This document shows, one piece after another, positions 9,316-17,004 of a stretch of 64,000 nt of DNA. Made by a program: the position numbers and the translations under genes. The DNA is taken from the NCBI RefSeq assembly GCF_900155535.1, contig NZ_LT706965.1, positions 181,473-245,472 on the forward strand, in the 5' to 3' direction. The notes beneath the pieces were generated by a model. The model was given only the letters and a program-made list of their open reading frames with translations, was not told the origin of the DNA and did no database searches. The DNA comes from Corynebacterium urinipleomorphum. Its GTDB lineage: Bacteria > Actinomycetota > Actinomycetes > Mycobacteriales > Mycobacteriaceae. Every line of letters starts with the position of its first letter. The stretch's first letter is position 1.

Positions 9316-9612
9316 CACGCCTGCCCGACGAACCCTCGACCGCCCGTTGAACGATCGGGGGGATCAAGTACTTGTCGAGGGTTGCCGCTGTGACTCAAGC
9401 GAAGCAACAATCGTCACGAGTCACATGAGGCCGTTGGGGAAGACGAACCTCGTCTGGCGCACCCGCGCGACTTTCCCATCACGGGCAGAGATACCGGTAC
9501 ATGCTTTCACGCTTGCTCGCCGTGTGTTGGATAGCCACCGTGAATGGGATACGGGAAACCGAACTGGTCGGCCGCGGAGTGCGTTTTAGAAGCGAAAGGA
9601 CCCCTCCCCGTC
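9277..9612. other. 336-bp intergenic region
   Basis: It holds the second copy of the 29-bp tandem repeat and an inverted repeat with 10-bp arms AACCCTCGAC (9331-9340) and GTCGAGGGTT (9374-9383) around a 33-nt loop. No T-run follows, so it is not a classical terminator. I see no gene here. Confidence 0.5.
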
Positions 9613-9993
9613 ATGACTACGACCCTCGCTGCCACTGACGCTGCTGCGACCCACGCCGCCGCCACCCACGCCGCCACCACTGACGCTGCTGACCGCTCGC
9701 AAGATTCTTCTGCCCGCGAGCGCCGCGTTCTCGCCATCTCCTCGATGCCGCGTCACCTCCGCCTTCGCGTTGAGGGCCTCATGTACGAACACCTCAGTGA
9801 CCCCGACCTCGCACTGCCGCTCGTCAGTGTTTGGGACACGCCCTGGTTCACTCGCTGGCGCAGGGAGCCGTCCCGCGCCGGGACCGTGAGCTGCCGCGAA
9901 GTGATCGAAGCACCGGCTGAGGAGTTCGCGACCTTCCGCAGTGCCCTCGCGGAGCTGGCGCAGACGTTCCGTTTTGAGGCGCACGTCGATTAG
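9613..9993 (+). CDS. Hypothetical protein with Ala/Thr/His-rich N-terminus
   Basis: A 126-residue soluble protein I do not recognise. Residues 1-30 are low-complexity Ala/Thr/Asp/His built from near-repeated GCC ACC CAC codons. The rest looks like a folded domain: HLRLRVEGLMYEHL, LPLVSVWDTPWFTRWRR and EEFATFRSALAELAQTFRFEA. The start is ATG 9613 with GAAAGGA at 9595-9601. The last codons (GTC GAT TAG) fall in a one-mismatch copy of the window's 11-mer at 9983-9993. It is convergent with the acyl carrier protein gene. Confidence 0.65.
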   Translation: MTTTLAATDAAATHAAATHAATTDAADRSQDSSARERRVLAISSMPRHLRLRVEGLMYEHLSDPDLALPLVSVWDTPWFTRWRREPSRAGTVSCREVIEAPAEEFATFRSALAELAQTFRFEAHVD

Positions 9994-10014
9994 CAGGAAC
10001 GCGCTTCGCGGTAG

Positions 10015-10449
10015 CTAGTCTTCCGCTGGCGCTTCGCCGCGCGACTGCTCGCTGAAGAACTGGGCCATTTCTCCGATCGTCGCCGACGGGTCAAGGACAC
10101 TTTCGTCGACGCGCACCCCGAAATGCTCCTCGGCGCGGACCGCCAGCTCGATGCGGGTGAGCGAATCGACCCCGAGGCTGCCGAAGGTGTCGCCAGTCTC
10201 GACCTCGCCCGCGTCTTCGACGACGCCGACCTTTGCGAGAAGGCCCGCCAGCTGAGCGAGGGCGCCGCCCGCCCCGGTTCCACCTGCCCCGGTTCCGCCT
10301 GCCCCGGTTCCGCCTGCTATGTCAGCTGCACCGCCCGCGGCGCTGTTTCCGTCCGCGGCGTTGCCGGAATCACCGTAGGATTCGCCGTCGGGAACGAGGT
10401 CGGGGTCTAACCCGAGCTTGGCTAGGTCGAGGCGCTGGGAAAGTTCCAT
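10015..10449 (-). CDS. Acyl carrier protein with glycine-rich N-terminal extension
   Basis: A 144-residue protein whose C-terminal ~80 residues are a standard acyl carrier protein domain. The phosphopantetheine attachment serine is in GSLGVDSLTRIEL, followed by FGVRVDESVL and the helix IGEMAQFFSEQ. The first ~60 residues are an unusual Asp/Gly/Ala-rich extension including three GGTGA units. No fatty-acid synthase gene is nearby. Corynebacteria make fatty acids with FAS-I, so the partner of this free-standing ACP is unclear. ATG 10449 lies 6 nt after TAGAAT, indicating a leaderless transcript separated from the upstream Excalibur gene by a hairpin. Confidence 0.9.
   Translation of the reverse strand: MELSQRLDLAKLGLDPDLVPDGESYGDSGNAADGNSAAGGAADIAGGTGAGGTGAGGTGAGGALAQLAGLLAKVGVVEDAGEVETGDTFGSLGVDSLTRIELAVRAEEHFGVRVDESVLDPSATIGEMAQFFSEQSRGEAPAED
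10271..10315 (-). repeat. Three 15-bp tandem repeats inside the acyl carrier protein gene
   Basis: Units 10271-10285, 10286-10300 and 10301-10315 differ at one base. They are in frame and encode GGTGA units in the extension; copy number could vary between strains. Confidence 0.85.
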
Positions 10450-10455
10450 GCGCCC

Positions 10456-10461
10456 ATTCTA
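10456..10461 (-). promoter_or_regulatory. -10 element of the acyl carrier protein gene
   Basis: TAGAAT on the minus strand, 6 nt before ATG 10449. Confidence 0.6.
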
Positions 10462-10477
10462 AAAGCAGGTAAACGAA

Positions 10478-10534
10478 AGCACCTTCGCGGCGCCGCAGTC
10501 CAGTTGGTAGGGGACTTGGCGGTACGAAGGTGCT
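10478..10534 (-). terminator. Long hairpin after the Excalibur-domain gene
   Basis: Ten-base arms AGCACCTTCG and CGAAGGTGCT with further pairing inside (CCGC..AGTCC with GGACT..GCGG). It separates the Excalibur gene from the ACP gene. The T-run on the minus strand is weak. Confidence 0.6.
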
Positions 10535-10559
10535 CAGGGGCAGTAGTTTTCAGTAGCTC

Positions 10560-11258
10560 TTAGCGGGGGCGCTTTTCACATCCGACGCCGTCGCCGTCGC
10601 GGTCGAGGTGGCTGCCGTAGCCGGGCTCGTTACGACGAATCGGGCGCCCCAGGTCGTTCCACACAGCGCGGCAGTTGGCGTAAGTCTTGGCAGGCTTTGC
10701 CGCTGGGGCAGGGCGGGGAGCTGGTGCAGGTTTCGGCGCAGGGGCAGCTGCAGGGCGCGGTGCAGGTGCTGGGGCGGGTGCTGGGGCGGGTGCAGGCTTC
10801 TGCGCAGGAGCAGGGCGGGGAGCCGGCTTCGGCGCCGGGCCTGGAATGAGACCCGGAGCGGGGTTCGGAATGAGACCCTGCTGAATCGCCCAGAAGGCAC
10901 CACCAGCGAGAGCCGCGATTGCGGCAACGACACCGATGACAATGCCAGCAATCTGCCCGCCAGTCAGACCGTCCTCGCCTCCGTCGGCCTTGTCGGTGCC
11001 AGTCTTACCGGTGCCAGTTTTACCGGTGCCGGTCTTGTCTGCGCCGGTCGGCATGGTCTCTTTTCTGATTCTGGCATCAGCTGGGGCTCCAGCAGCAGTT
11101 TCGGCGGCTGGGGCAGCGAGAGTGACGTCGGTGGCAGCGGTGATGTAGGGCGCAGCCGTGGGGGCGTTCGCTCCGGTGTTGTCGTAAGCGTGGGCAGGGG
11201 AAAGGCTGGCTGCAAGAATGGCGGCAGCGGTCGCCAGTGAAATGACAGACTTCTTCAT
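10560..11258 (-). CDS. Exported Excalibur calcium-binding domain protein with Pro/Ala/Lys-rich linker
   Basis: A 232-residue exported protein. A signal peptide (KKSVISLATAAAILAASLSPAHA, cleavage near residue 24) is followed by an Ala/Thr region with GTGKT repeats. A second hydrophobic segment (about 105-128, GQIAGIVIGVVAAIAALAGG) comes next, then about 60 residues of PAPAP/KPAPRP repeats. The C-terminal Excalibur domain contains CRAVWNDLG and the calcium loop DRDGDGVGCE. The linker probably crosses the cell wall. Excalibur domains bind Ca2+ and occur on surface proteins and nucleases; no nuclease domain is present here. The start is taken as ATG 11258 (MKKSV) rather than the upstream ATG 11270. 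Confidence 0.85.
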   Translation of the reverse strand: MKKSVISLATAAAILAASLSPAHAYDNTGANAPTAAPYITAATDVTLAAPAAETAAGAPADARIRKETMPTGADKTGTGKTGTGKTGTDKADGGEDGLTGGQIAGIVIGVVAAIAALAGGAFWAIQQGLIPNPAPGLIPGPAPKPAPRPAPAQKPAPAPAPAPAPAPRPAAAPAPKPAPAPRPAPAAKPAKTYANCRAVWNDLGRPIRRNEPGYGSHLDRDGDGVGCEKRPR

Positions 11259-11546
11259 GGGAAATAACAATCAACTACGGCTGATTGGCTTGCAAGGCAT
11301 TCCCGGCAATTACCCCCGAAACTCGTTGCTTCCACCCCCGGTCGCAACGATGGGCTGGCATCAGTTCTGTGCGTTTCCCGTCAGCGGCGAGGGAGAGCCG
11401 AGCGACAGTGGTCGTTGCCAGTGGCAGGAGAAGAACGGGGGCCTACTAGAAGACTAGGAGAAGAACTAGGAGAAAAATAGGAGACGGCCCGGAAAAGACG
11501 CGGTCCTCTCGGTGTGCCCACGCCTATAGGACACGCCCGTAGAGCT
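11259..11546. other. Intergenic region between aceE and the Excalibur gene
   Basis: About 290 bp that should contain the Excalibur gene's promoter on the minus strand. I see no convincing -10 or operator and no gene. Confidence 0.4.
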
Positions 11547-11600
11547 GAAAAACTCCCCACGAGCGGGAGCTGATTTCTCAGTCCAACTCGTGGGGAGCTA
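11547..11600 (-). terminator. Terminator of aceE
   Basis: A 12-bp stem (GCTCCCCACGAG paired with CTCGTGGGGAGT, one mismatch at the end) with TTTTT following on the minus strand, about 45 bp beyond the aceE stop. Confidence 0.85.
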
Positions 11601-11643
11601 TTCAAAGGGGCAGGGAGCCGATCAGGCTAGAACGCGGGAGGGT

Positions 11644-14424
11644 TTAGCCCATCGCGTTCTCTTCGCCGTCGTCGGAGCCGGAGTGAACGGGCTCAGCGGC
11701 GGTCGGGTCATCGACCTTGAGGTCCTTGGCGGCTTGGGCGGCGACGGAGATGTCGATCTTGCCTTCGTCGGCAAGCGCGGTGAGCGCTGCGACGACCATG
11801 GACTCGGCGTCGATGTTGTAGTAGCGGCGTGCAGCCTCGCGGGTGTCGGAGAAGCCGAAGCCGTCGGCGCCGAGCACGGTGTAGCGGCCCGGGACGTAGG
11901 GACGGATCATTTCCTGCAGCTCGGTGGTGAAGTCGCTCGTCGCAATGTACGGGCCTTCGGTCTGCTTGAGCTGCGTGGTGGCGAATGCCTCACCCGGGTC
12001 CTCGGCCGGGTTCTGGATGCGTGCCTTGTTGCGGGCTACGCCGTCGCGGGCGAGCTCGGTCCAGGAGGTGACGGAGTAGACGGCGGCGCCGACGTTGTAC
12101 TCGTCCTGGAGGATCTGCTGGGCGCGCAGTGCCCACGGCATGGCCACACCGGACGCGAGGAGGGACACGGTGTTTTCCTTGTCCTCGCCACGGTCGTAGA
12201 GGTAGATGCCCTTGTGCAGGCCTTCGACATCGAGATCGTCGGGGCGGGCCGGCTGGTGGATCGGCTCGTTGTACACGGTGAGGTAGTACATGACGTTCTC
12301 GCCGCCGTCGGGGCCGTACATGCGATCGATACCGCGGTTGATCAGGTACGGCATCTCGTAGGCGAACGCGGGGTCGTACGCGACGATCGACGGGTTGGTC
12401 GACGCGAGGACGTGGGAGTGGCCGTCCATATGCTGCAGTCCCTCGCCGAACAGTGTGGTGCGGCCGGCAGTTGCACCGACGATGAAGCCGCGGCCCATCT
12501 GGTCGCCAGCTGCCCAGAAGTTGTCGCCGGTGCGCTGGAACCCGAACATCGAGTAGAAGATGTACATCGGGATCATGGGTTCACCGTGCGTCGCATAGCT
12601 TGTTGCGGCGGCGATGAAGCTTGCCGACGACCCGTCCTCGTTGATGCCCTCGTGCAGGATCTGCCCCTCCGGGGCCTCGCGGTAGGAGAGCTGCAGGTCG
12701 TGGTCGACCGGGACGTAGTTCTGGCCCTTCGGGTTGTAGATTTTCAGGGTCGGGAACCAGGAGTCCAGGCCGAAAGTGCGTGCCTCGTCCGGAATGATCG
12801 GGACGACGCGCTTGCCGATCTCCTTGTCGCGCATGAGCGACTTGAAGGTGCGCACGAGCGCCATGGTGGTGGCGACCTTCTGCTTGCCGGAGTCCTTGAA
12901 CAGAGCGCGGAAGGTCTTCTCAAAGTCGGGCAGCTCGAGCGGCGTGTAGTTCACGCGGCGCTCCGGCAGGTAGCCGCCGAGCTCCTTGCGGCGCTCGAGC
13001 ATGTACTTGATTTCCTCGGACTCGGGGCCCGGGTTGTAGTACGGCGGCAGGTACGGGTCCTTCTCCAGCTCCTCGTCGGAGATGGGGATTTCCTGCATGT
13101 CGCGGAAGAGCTTCAGGTCGTCGAGGGTGAGGCTCTTCATCTGGTGGGTGGCGTTGCGGCCCTCGAAGCTGTGGCCGAGGCCGTAGCCCTTGATGGTGAG
13201 CGCGAGGATGACGGTCGGCTTGCCGTTCTTGGTCTCCAGTGCCTTCTTGTAGGCGGCGTAGACCTTGCGGTAGTCGTGGCCGCCGCGGCGCAGGTTCCAG
13301 ATCTCCTCGTCGGTCATGTCTTCGACGAGCTTGGCGGTGCGCTCGTCGCGGCCGAAGAAGTGCTCGCGCACGTAGGCGCCGTCGTTGGCCTTGAAGGTCT
13401 GGTAGTCGCCGTCCTTGGTGGTGTTCATGATGTGGACGAGGGCGCCGTCCTCATCCTTTTCAAGGAGCTCGTCCCACTCGCGGCCCCAGACGACCTTGAT
13501 GACGTTCCAGCCGGCACCCTTGAAGAAGGACTCCAGCTCTTGGACGATCTGGCCGTTACCGCGCACTGGGCCGTCGAGACGCTGCAGGTTGCAGTTGATC
13601 ACGAAGGTCAGGTTGTCCAGCTCGTACAGGCTGGCCATCTGCAGCAGGCCGCGGGATTCCGGCTCGTCCATCTCGCCGTCGCCGAGGAACGCCCAAACGT
13701 GCTGCTGGTCGGTGTCCTTGATGCCGCGGTCCTGCAGGTACTTGTTGAAGCGGGCCTGGTAGATCGCGTTCATCGGGCCGAGACCCATGGACACTGTCGG
13801 GAATTCCCAGAACTCCGGCATGTCGTGCGGGTGCGGGTAGGACGGCATGCCTGCCCCCGGGCGGGAGTGCTGCTGGCGGAAGCCGTCCATTTGCTCTTCG
13901 CTCAGGCGGCCTTCGAGGAAGGCGCGGGCGTACATGCCCGGGGACGCGTGGCCCTGCATGAAGACCTGGTCGCCGCCCTGCGGGGCGTCCTTGCCGTGGA
14001 AGAAGTGGTTGAAGCCGACTTCGTAGAGCGCCGCCGCGGACGCGTAGGTGGAAATGTGGCCACCGACTTTGATGCCGGGGCGCTGTGCGCGGTGCACCAT
14101 GATGGCGGCGTTCCAGCGGATCCAGCGGCGGTAACGCTTCTCCATTGCCTCGTCGCCGGGGAACTCCGGTTCGAGGGAAGTCGGGATGGTGTTGACGAAG
14201 TCAGTCGACGTCAGTGCCGGCAGCGGCACGCGCTGAGCGTTTGCGCGCTCGAGCAGGCGCAGCATGAGGTAGCGTGCTCGCTCCGGGTCAGAGGCCTCCA
14301 GAAGCCCGTCCAGGGAGTCCATCCACTCCTTGGTCTCTTCCGGGTCCGGGTCGTGAAGGTATGACGCGACGCCGTCTCGGATGAGAGGGACGTTGGAATC
14401 GTTCAGGTTTTCGGGGTCAGACAA
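11644..14424 (-). CDS. aceE: Pyruvate dehydrogenase E1 component, homodimeric type
   Basis: The thiamine-diphosphate E1 subunit, about 926 residues, decarboxylates pyruvate and acetylates the lipoyl groups of the E2 (gene at 57371-59482). It is the homodimeric type of actinobacteria. Key stretches are FQGHASPG-like [12 protein letters not shown], the ThDP/Mg motif [10 protein letters not shown] ending in [21 protein letters not shown], and C-terminal [11 protein letters not shown]. For the start, CGGAGG at 14431-14436 touches ATG 14430 but is 6 nt from TTG 14424, which gives [10 protein letters not shown] prefer TTG; ATG 14430 and 14457 are alternatives. It is divergent from the DUF3052 gene. 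Confidence 0.97.
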   Translation of the reverse strand: MSDPENLNDSNVPLIRDGVASYLHDPDPEETKEWMDSLDGLLEASDPERARYLMLRLLERANAQRVPLPALTSTDFVNTIPTSLEPEFPGDEAMEKRYRRWIRWNAAIMVHRAQRPGIKVGGHISTYASAAALYEVGFNHFFHGKDAPQGGDQVFMQGHASPGMYARAFLEGRLSEEQMDGFRQQHSRPGAGMPSYPHPHDMPEFWEFPTVSMGLGPMNAIYQARFNKYLQDRGIKDTDQQHVWAFLGDGEMDEPESRGLLQMASLYELDNLTFVINCNLQRLDGPVRGNGQIVQELESFFKGAGWNVIKVVWGREWDELLEKDEDGALVHIMNTTKDGDYQTFKANDGAYVREHFFGRDERTAKLVEDMTDEEIWNLRRGGHDYRKVYAAYKKALETKNGKPTVILALTIKGYGLGHSFEGRNATHQMKSLTLDDLKLFRDMQEIPISDEELEKDPYLPPYYNPGPESEEIKYMLERRKELGGYLPERRVNYTPLELPDFEKTFRALFKDSGKQKVATTMALVRTFKSLMRDKEIGKRVVPIIPDEARTFGLDSWFPTLKIYNPKGQNYVPVDHDLQLSYREAPEGQILHEGINEDGSSASFIAAATSYATHGEPMIPMYIFYSMFGFQRTGDNFWAAGDQMGRGFIVGATAGRTTLFGEGLQHMDGHSHVLASTNPSIVAYDPAFAYEMPYLINRGIDRMYGPDGGENVMYYLTVYNEPIHQPARPDDLDVEGLHKGIYLYDRGEDKENTVSLLASGVAMPWALRAQQILQDEYNVGAAVYSVTSWTELARDGVARNKARIQNPAEDPGEAFATTQLKQTEGPYIATSDFTTELQEMIRPYVPGRYTVLGADGFGFSDTREAARRYYNIDAESMVVAALTALADEGKIDISVAAQAAKDLKVDDPTAAEPVHSGSDDGEENAMG

Positions 14425-14588
14425 GACCATCCTCCGATAATTTGGTGTGGTTTCCACCAGCGTTTCCGCACGTCAAAGAGGGGCTTGTTCAACCGCGTGC
14501 TGTACGGATACGCCGATGCCTACAGGGCTCAAGGATACGTACTTTTTCCAACTGTCGCCCATGGGGGTAAATGTCGCTGTATCCTGGC

Positions 14589-14594
14589 TATATT
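14589..14594 (+). promoter_or_regulatory. Putative -10 for the DUF3052 gene
   Basis: TATATT, 32 bp before GTG 14627, with the Shine-Dalgarno AAGGAGG at 14609-14615 in between; a leadered transcript is expected. Confidence 0.45.
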
Positions 14595-14626
14595 CGTGTC
14601 CGTTAACCAAGGAGGAAGTGGAGATA

Positions 14627-15037
14627 GTGAGCGCCGCCGGTGCCGCAAACTACGTGGATAAGCTCGGTGTTTCGAAGGGCGAGATTGTCCAAGAGCTCGG
14701 CTGGGACGACGATTGTGACGCGTCCATTTCGGAGTCCATCGAGGATGCGATCGGGGAAGCGCTACTTGACGACGATACAGATGAGCTCTGCGACGTCGTC
14801 CTCCTCTGGCACCGCGCTGACGACGAGGATTTGGTTGACGCGCTGGTCGACGCGACCCGCAACCTCTCTGACTCCGGCCGTATCTGGCTTCTGACCCCCG
14901 GTGCCAACCAGCCCGGGGAGGTCCACCCCGGTGATATTTCCGAGTCTGCGCAGCTCGCAGGCCTCGTCCAGACCAAGGCGGACCGTCTCGGCGATTGGCA
15001 GGGGTCCTGCCTGCGCAGCGCAGGCGCGAAGAAATAG
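14627..15037 (+). CDS. DUF3052 family protein
   Basis: A 136-residue acidic protein of the DUF3052 family, common in actinobacteria next to or near aceE, with no established biochemical role. Family stretches are YVDKLGVSKGEIVQELGWDDD, ELCDVVLLWHRADDEDLVD, GRIWLLTPG and the C-terminal AQLAGLVQTKADRLGDWQGS. The start is placed at GTG 14627, 11 nt after AAGGAGG (14609-14615). GTG 14618 is in frame but only 2 nt from that site. The upstream extension of the open frame has no family similarity. Confidence 0.9.
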   Translation: MSAAGAANYVDKLGVSKGEIVQELGWDDDCDASISESIEDAIGEALLDDDTDELCDVVLLWHRADDEDLVDALVDATRNLSDSGRIWLLTPGANQPGEVHPGDISESAQLAGLVQTKADRLGDWQGSCLRSAGAKK

Positions 15038-15596
15038 CTGGTTAGAGCACCCCGCTTATCGACGCAGCATCTTCCCCCATTCTCCCCTGTGAGATTCACC
15101 ACCATCCTGTTTTGGGGGCCTTCCGCTACCCCCGTTGCGCTGCAAAACGCTCAATAGCTGTTTTGGATCCGCTCGTTTTTGCCCCCATCCCGCCCGGGAA
15201 GCTTCTGTAGCCCGCCCCGGATAGTTTGGGCGTGAGTCTTGAGCGCTCGCATAGGCGCGTCTGTTTCATCCGGAACTGCGGCGGGAGGAACGCGCTCGGC
15301 GTCCTCATCATGATCTCCCGGAGAAAGTGGCGATTCTCCTCCTCCTACCCATCTTCCTTGCGGCACCGAGGTTGCTCCTATGCCGGCCCAGAGTGCACCC
15401 TTTCCGTATCATCCTCGTCGGACTAGTTACCCGAATCTAGGCACACTGAACCGGCCGTGGGGCGTGTTTCTCCCCCGGCTGGTCCAGTTGTTAGCGTTTT
15501 CCCGCTCCGTCTCCTCGACCCAGTAGTTTCGGCTGGTCCCCGCCCCTTAGTTCAGCTGGCCCACTGGTCTTGGTGGCCCGGCGTTTTTCCCGTTGT
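15038..15596. other. 559-bp intergenic region without a recognised gene
   Basis: It contains an exact copy of the 11-mer at 15054-15064 and an imperfect hairpin around 15557-15580 (GGCCCAC..GTGGCCC) beyond the HNH gene. Open frames here show no coding character. Confidence 0.5.
15054..15064 (+). repeat. 11-mer GCTTATCGACG
   Basis: Exact copy, intergenic, 16 bp after the DUF3052 stop codon. Confidence 0.85.
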
Positions 15597-16682
15597 TTAT
15601 TCTCGTTGTTTTCCGAACAACAGGTGCATCGCGCCGTATTGGTGGGTGGTGTTCGCCGCCGGTCGCCCCCTAGGGGATACCCACACCGGGGTCCCTGCTC
15701 TGATTTCGATGCGTCCCCGGTGGTGACGGGTGGGGTCATCATCGTTGGTGCGGTTGTGGTACCTGCACACCACCGCCAAGTTATCCATGTTGGTTTGTCC
15801 GCCGTGTGACCACGCGGTGACATGATGCACCTCGCAGTTATCTGCGGCATGCCGGCACCCCGGCACCGGACACGTTGTGAGTGTTGCTCGGGCCAGGTCA
15901 CGCTGCTTGGTGTTGGCGAAACGTTTCGTGTCGTACAGGTTCACCGCACCCGCCTGCGGATGGAAGATAGCTACTTCCAGGTCCTCACCGTGGAACCTTG
16001 CTAGGTACTCCGCACCGGTCATGGTGGTGCCGTCGGATAGTCCCAGGATGGTGTCATTGCCCTCACCACGCAGAATCCTCATGTGGTCCTCAAGCGGAAC
16101 CACCACCAGTGGGCGGGGTACAGCATCAGCCACACCACCCTCACCACGCAGAATGTCGGTCAGTGCTTCATACATTTGCGGGCCCGCCGGACAACCCGGA
16201 TCCAGGTTCCGGCGCAGGGCATACTCCAAGGCGGCGATGAAACTGTCGTCACCGGTGGCGGTAAAGGAACGTTTCCCTTTCTTCGGTGTGCTGAACCGGA
16301 CCGTCGACTCCGGGGCGGGTGTGTCCTGATCAGGATCGGGGATGATCGTCTTCGCACGACGCCGCAGAGTGTTGTAGTCACCACGCACGGACAACAACGC
16401 GAGGCGGAGCCGCCACGTCTCACTTGCCGGTGTGACTGCTTTGAGTTGGTTTTCGATCAACACCAACTGATCCAGAGACTTCCCCGTCTCACGGGCAATG
16501 CGGATGGCCTGGGCCTGCTTGCGGGTGAACCTCGTTGCGCCGTAGTAGGCGTTGAAGGCGAGTTTCCAGTCGCGGACGTTGGCGGGGTTGACGCTGGCAT
16601 CGAGAAGCACCTGGGCATCGAAATGCGCCAGGGCATCAACGGCGCTGCCGGTAGCGCCCACGTGGACTGCGAATTCGTTCAT
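15597..16682 (-). CDS. DUF222 and HNH endonuclease domain protein
   Basis: A 361-residue protein of the actinobacterial DUF222-HNH family. The N-terminal two thirds are the DUF222 region (VDALAHFDAQVLLD, YYGATRFTRKQAQAI). The C-terminal HNH nuclease domain shows CPVPGCRHAADNCEVHHV, then WSHGGQTNMDNLAVVCRYHN, i.e. the zinc cysteines and the H-N-H catalytic set. Members are numerous in actinobacterial genomes and are sometimes associated with mobile elements; their biological target is unknown. ATG 16682 is chosen because TAGTGT lies 7 nt upstream. The upstream ATG-like extension to 16760 has no such support. A perfect DnaA box lies at 16753-16761. Confidence 0.88.
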   Translation of the reverse strand: MNEFAVHVGATGSAVDALAHFDAQVLLDASVNPANVRDWKLAFNAYYGATRFTRKQAQAIRIARETGKSLDQLVLIENQLKAVTPASETWRLRLALLSVRGDYNTLRRRAKTIIPDPDQDTPAPESTVRFSTPKKGKRSFTATGDDSFIAALEYALRRNLDPGCPAGPQMYEALTDILRGEGGVADAVPRPLVVVPLEDHMRILRGEGNDTILGLSDGTTMTGAEYLARFHGEDLEVAIFHPQAGAVNLYDTKRFANTKQRDLARATLTTCPVPGCRHAADNCEVHHVTAWSHGGQTNMDNLAVVCRYHNRTNDDDPTRHHRGRIEIRAGTPVWVSPRGRPAANTTHQYGAMHLLFGKQRE

Positions 16683-16689
16683 GCCCCAC

Positions 16690-16695
16690 ACACTA
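16690..16695 (-). promoter_or_regulatory. -10 element of the DUF222/HNH gene
   Basis: TAGTGT on the minus strand, 7 nt before ATG 16682; it decides the start codon. Confidence 0.6.
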
Positions 16696-16752
16696 AAACC
16701 CGACAACCACGAAAGAAAGGACACGGCTTGTAGGCCTGTGGAATTTGCGGGG

Positions 16753-16761
16753 TTATCCACA
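16753..16761 (+). promoter_or_regulatory. Single perfect DnaA box
   Basis: TTATCCACA matches the DnaA-box consensus, 71-79 bp upstream of the HNH gene start. It is isolated, so it is not an origin; a regulatory or chance site. Confidence 0.4.
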
Positions 16762-16834
16762 CCCCGCCGGAACCGGGGACCCTGAAAACACCGGCTGATC
16801 TGCGGTTCCGCAACCCCCGAAAAAATCCGGGCAA

Positions 16835-16870
16835 AATGAAAACGCTCACCGCATCAAGCAAGTGAGCGTT
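16835..16870 (-). terminator. Terminator of tRNA-Val
   Basis: Stem ACGCTCAC (16842-16849)/GTGAGCGT (16862-16869) followed on the minus strand by TTTTCATTTT. Confidence 0.8.
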
Positions 16871-16883
16871 CATTCTCGGAAAC

Positions 16884-16959
16884 TGGTGCGCCATGACGGG
16901 CTCGAACCGCCGACCTACTGGGTGTAAACCAGTTGCTCTTCCAGCTGAGCTAACGGCGC
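16884..16959 (-). tRNA. tRNA-Val (UAC)
   Basis: Minus-strand cloverleaf: acceptor GCGCCGT/ATGGCGC, D-arm GCTCAGCTGGAAGAGC, anticodon stem ACTGG/CCAGT around loop TTTACAC (anticodon TAC), T-arm CGG TTCGAGC CCG, discriminator A. CCA is encoded at 16884-16886. Confidence 0.95.
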
Positions 16960-16970
16960 GCGTGGAGGAA

Positions 16971-16976
16971 ATGCTA
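16971..16976 (-). promoter_or_regulatory. Putative promoter of tRNA-Val
   Basis: TAGCAT (-10), 11 nt before the tRNA, with TTGTAG (16995-17000) as a possible -35 at 18-bp spacing. Confidence 0.5.
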
Positions 16977-17004
16977 GCACGGGGTCGCAGCAAGCTACAA
17001 AAGA

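Noticed and set aside
11590..14364. 924-codon plus-strand open frame over aceE
   Set aside because: Antisense shadow in high-G+C DNA; the minus strand encodes a full AceE.
15038..16760. DUF222/HNH gene as part of an insertion sequence or intron
   Set aside because: No terminal inverted repeats, target duplication or intron structure seen at its borders.
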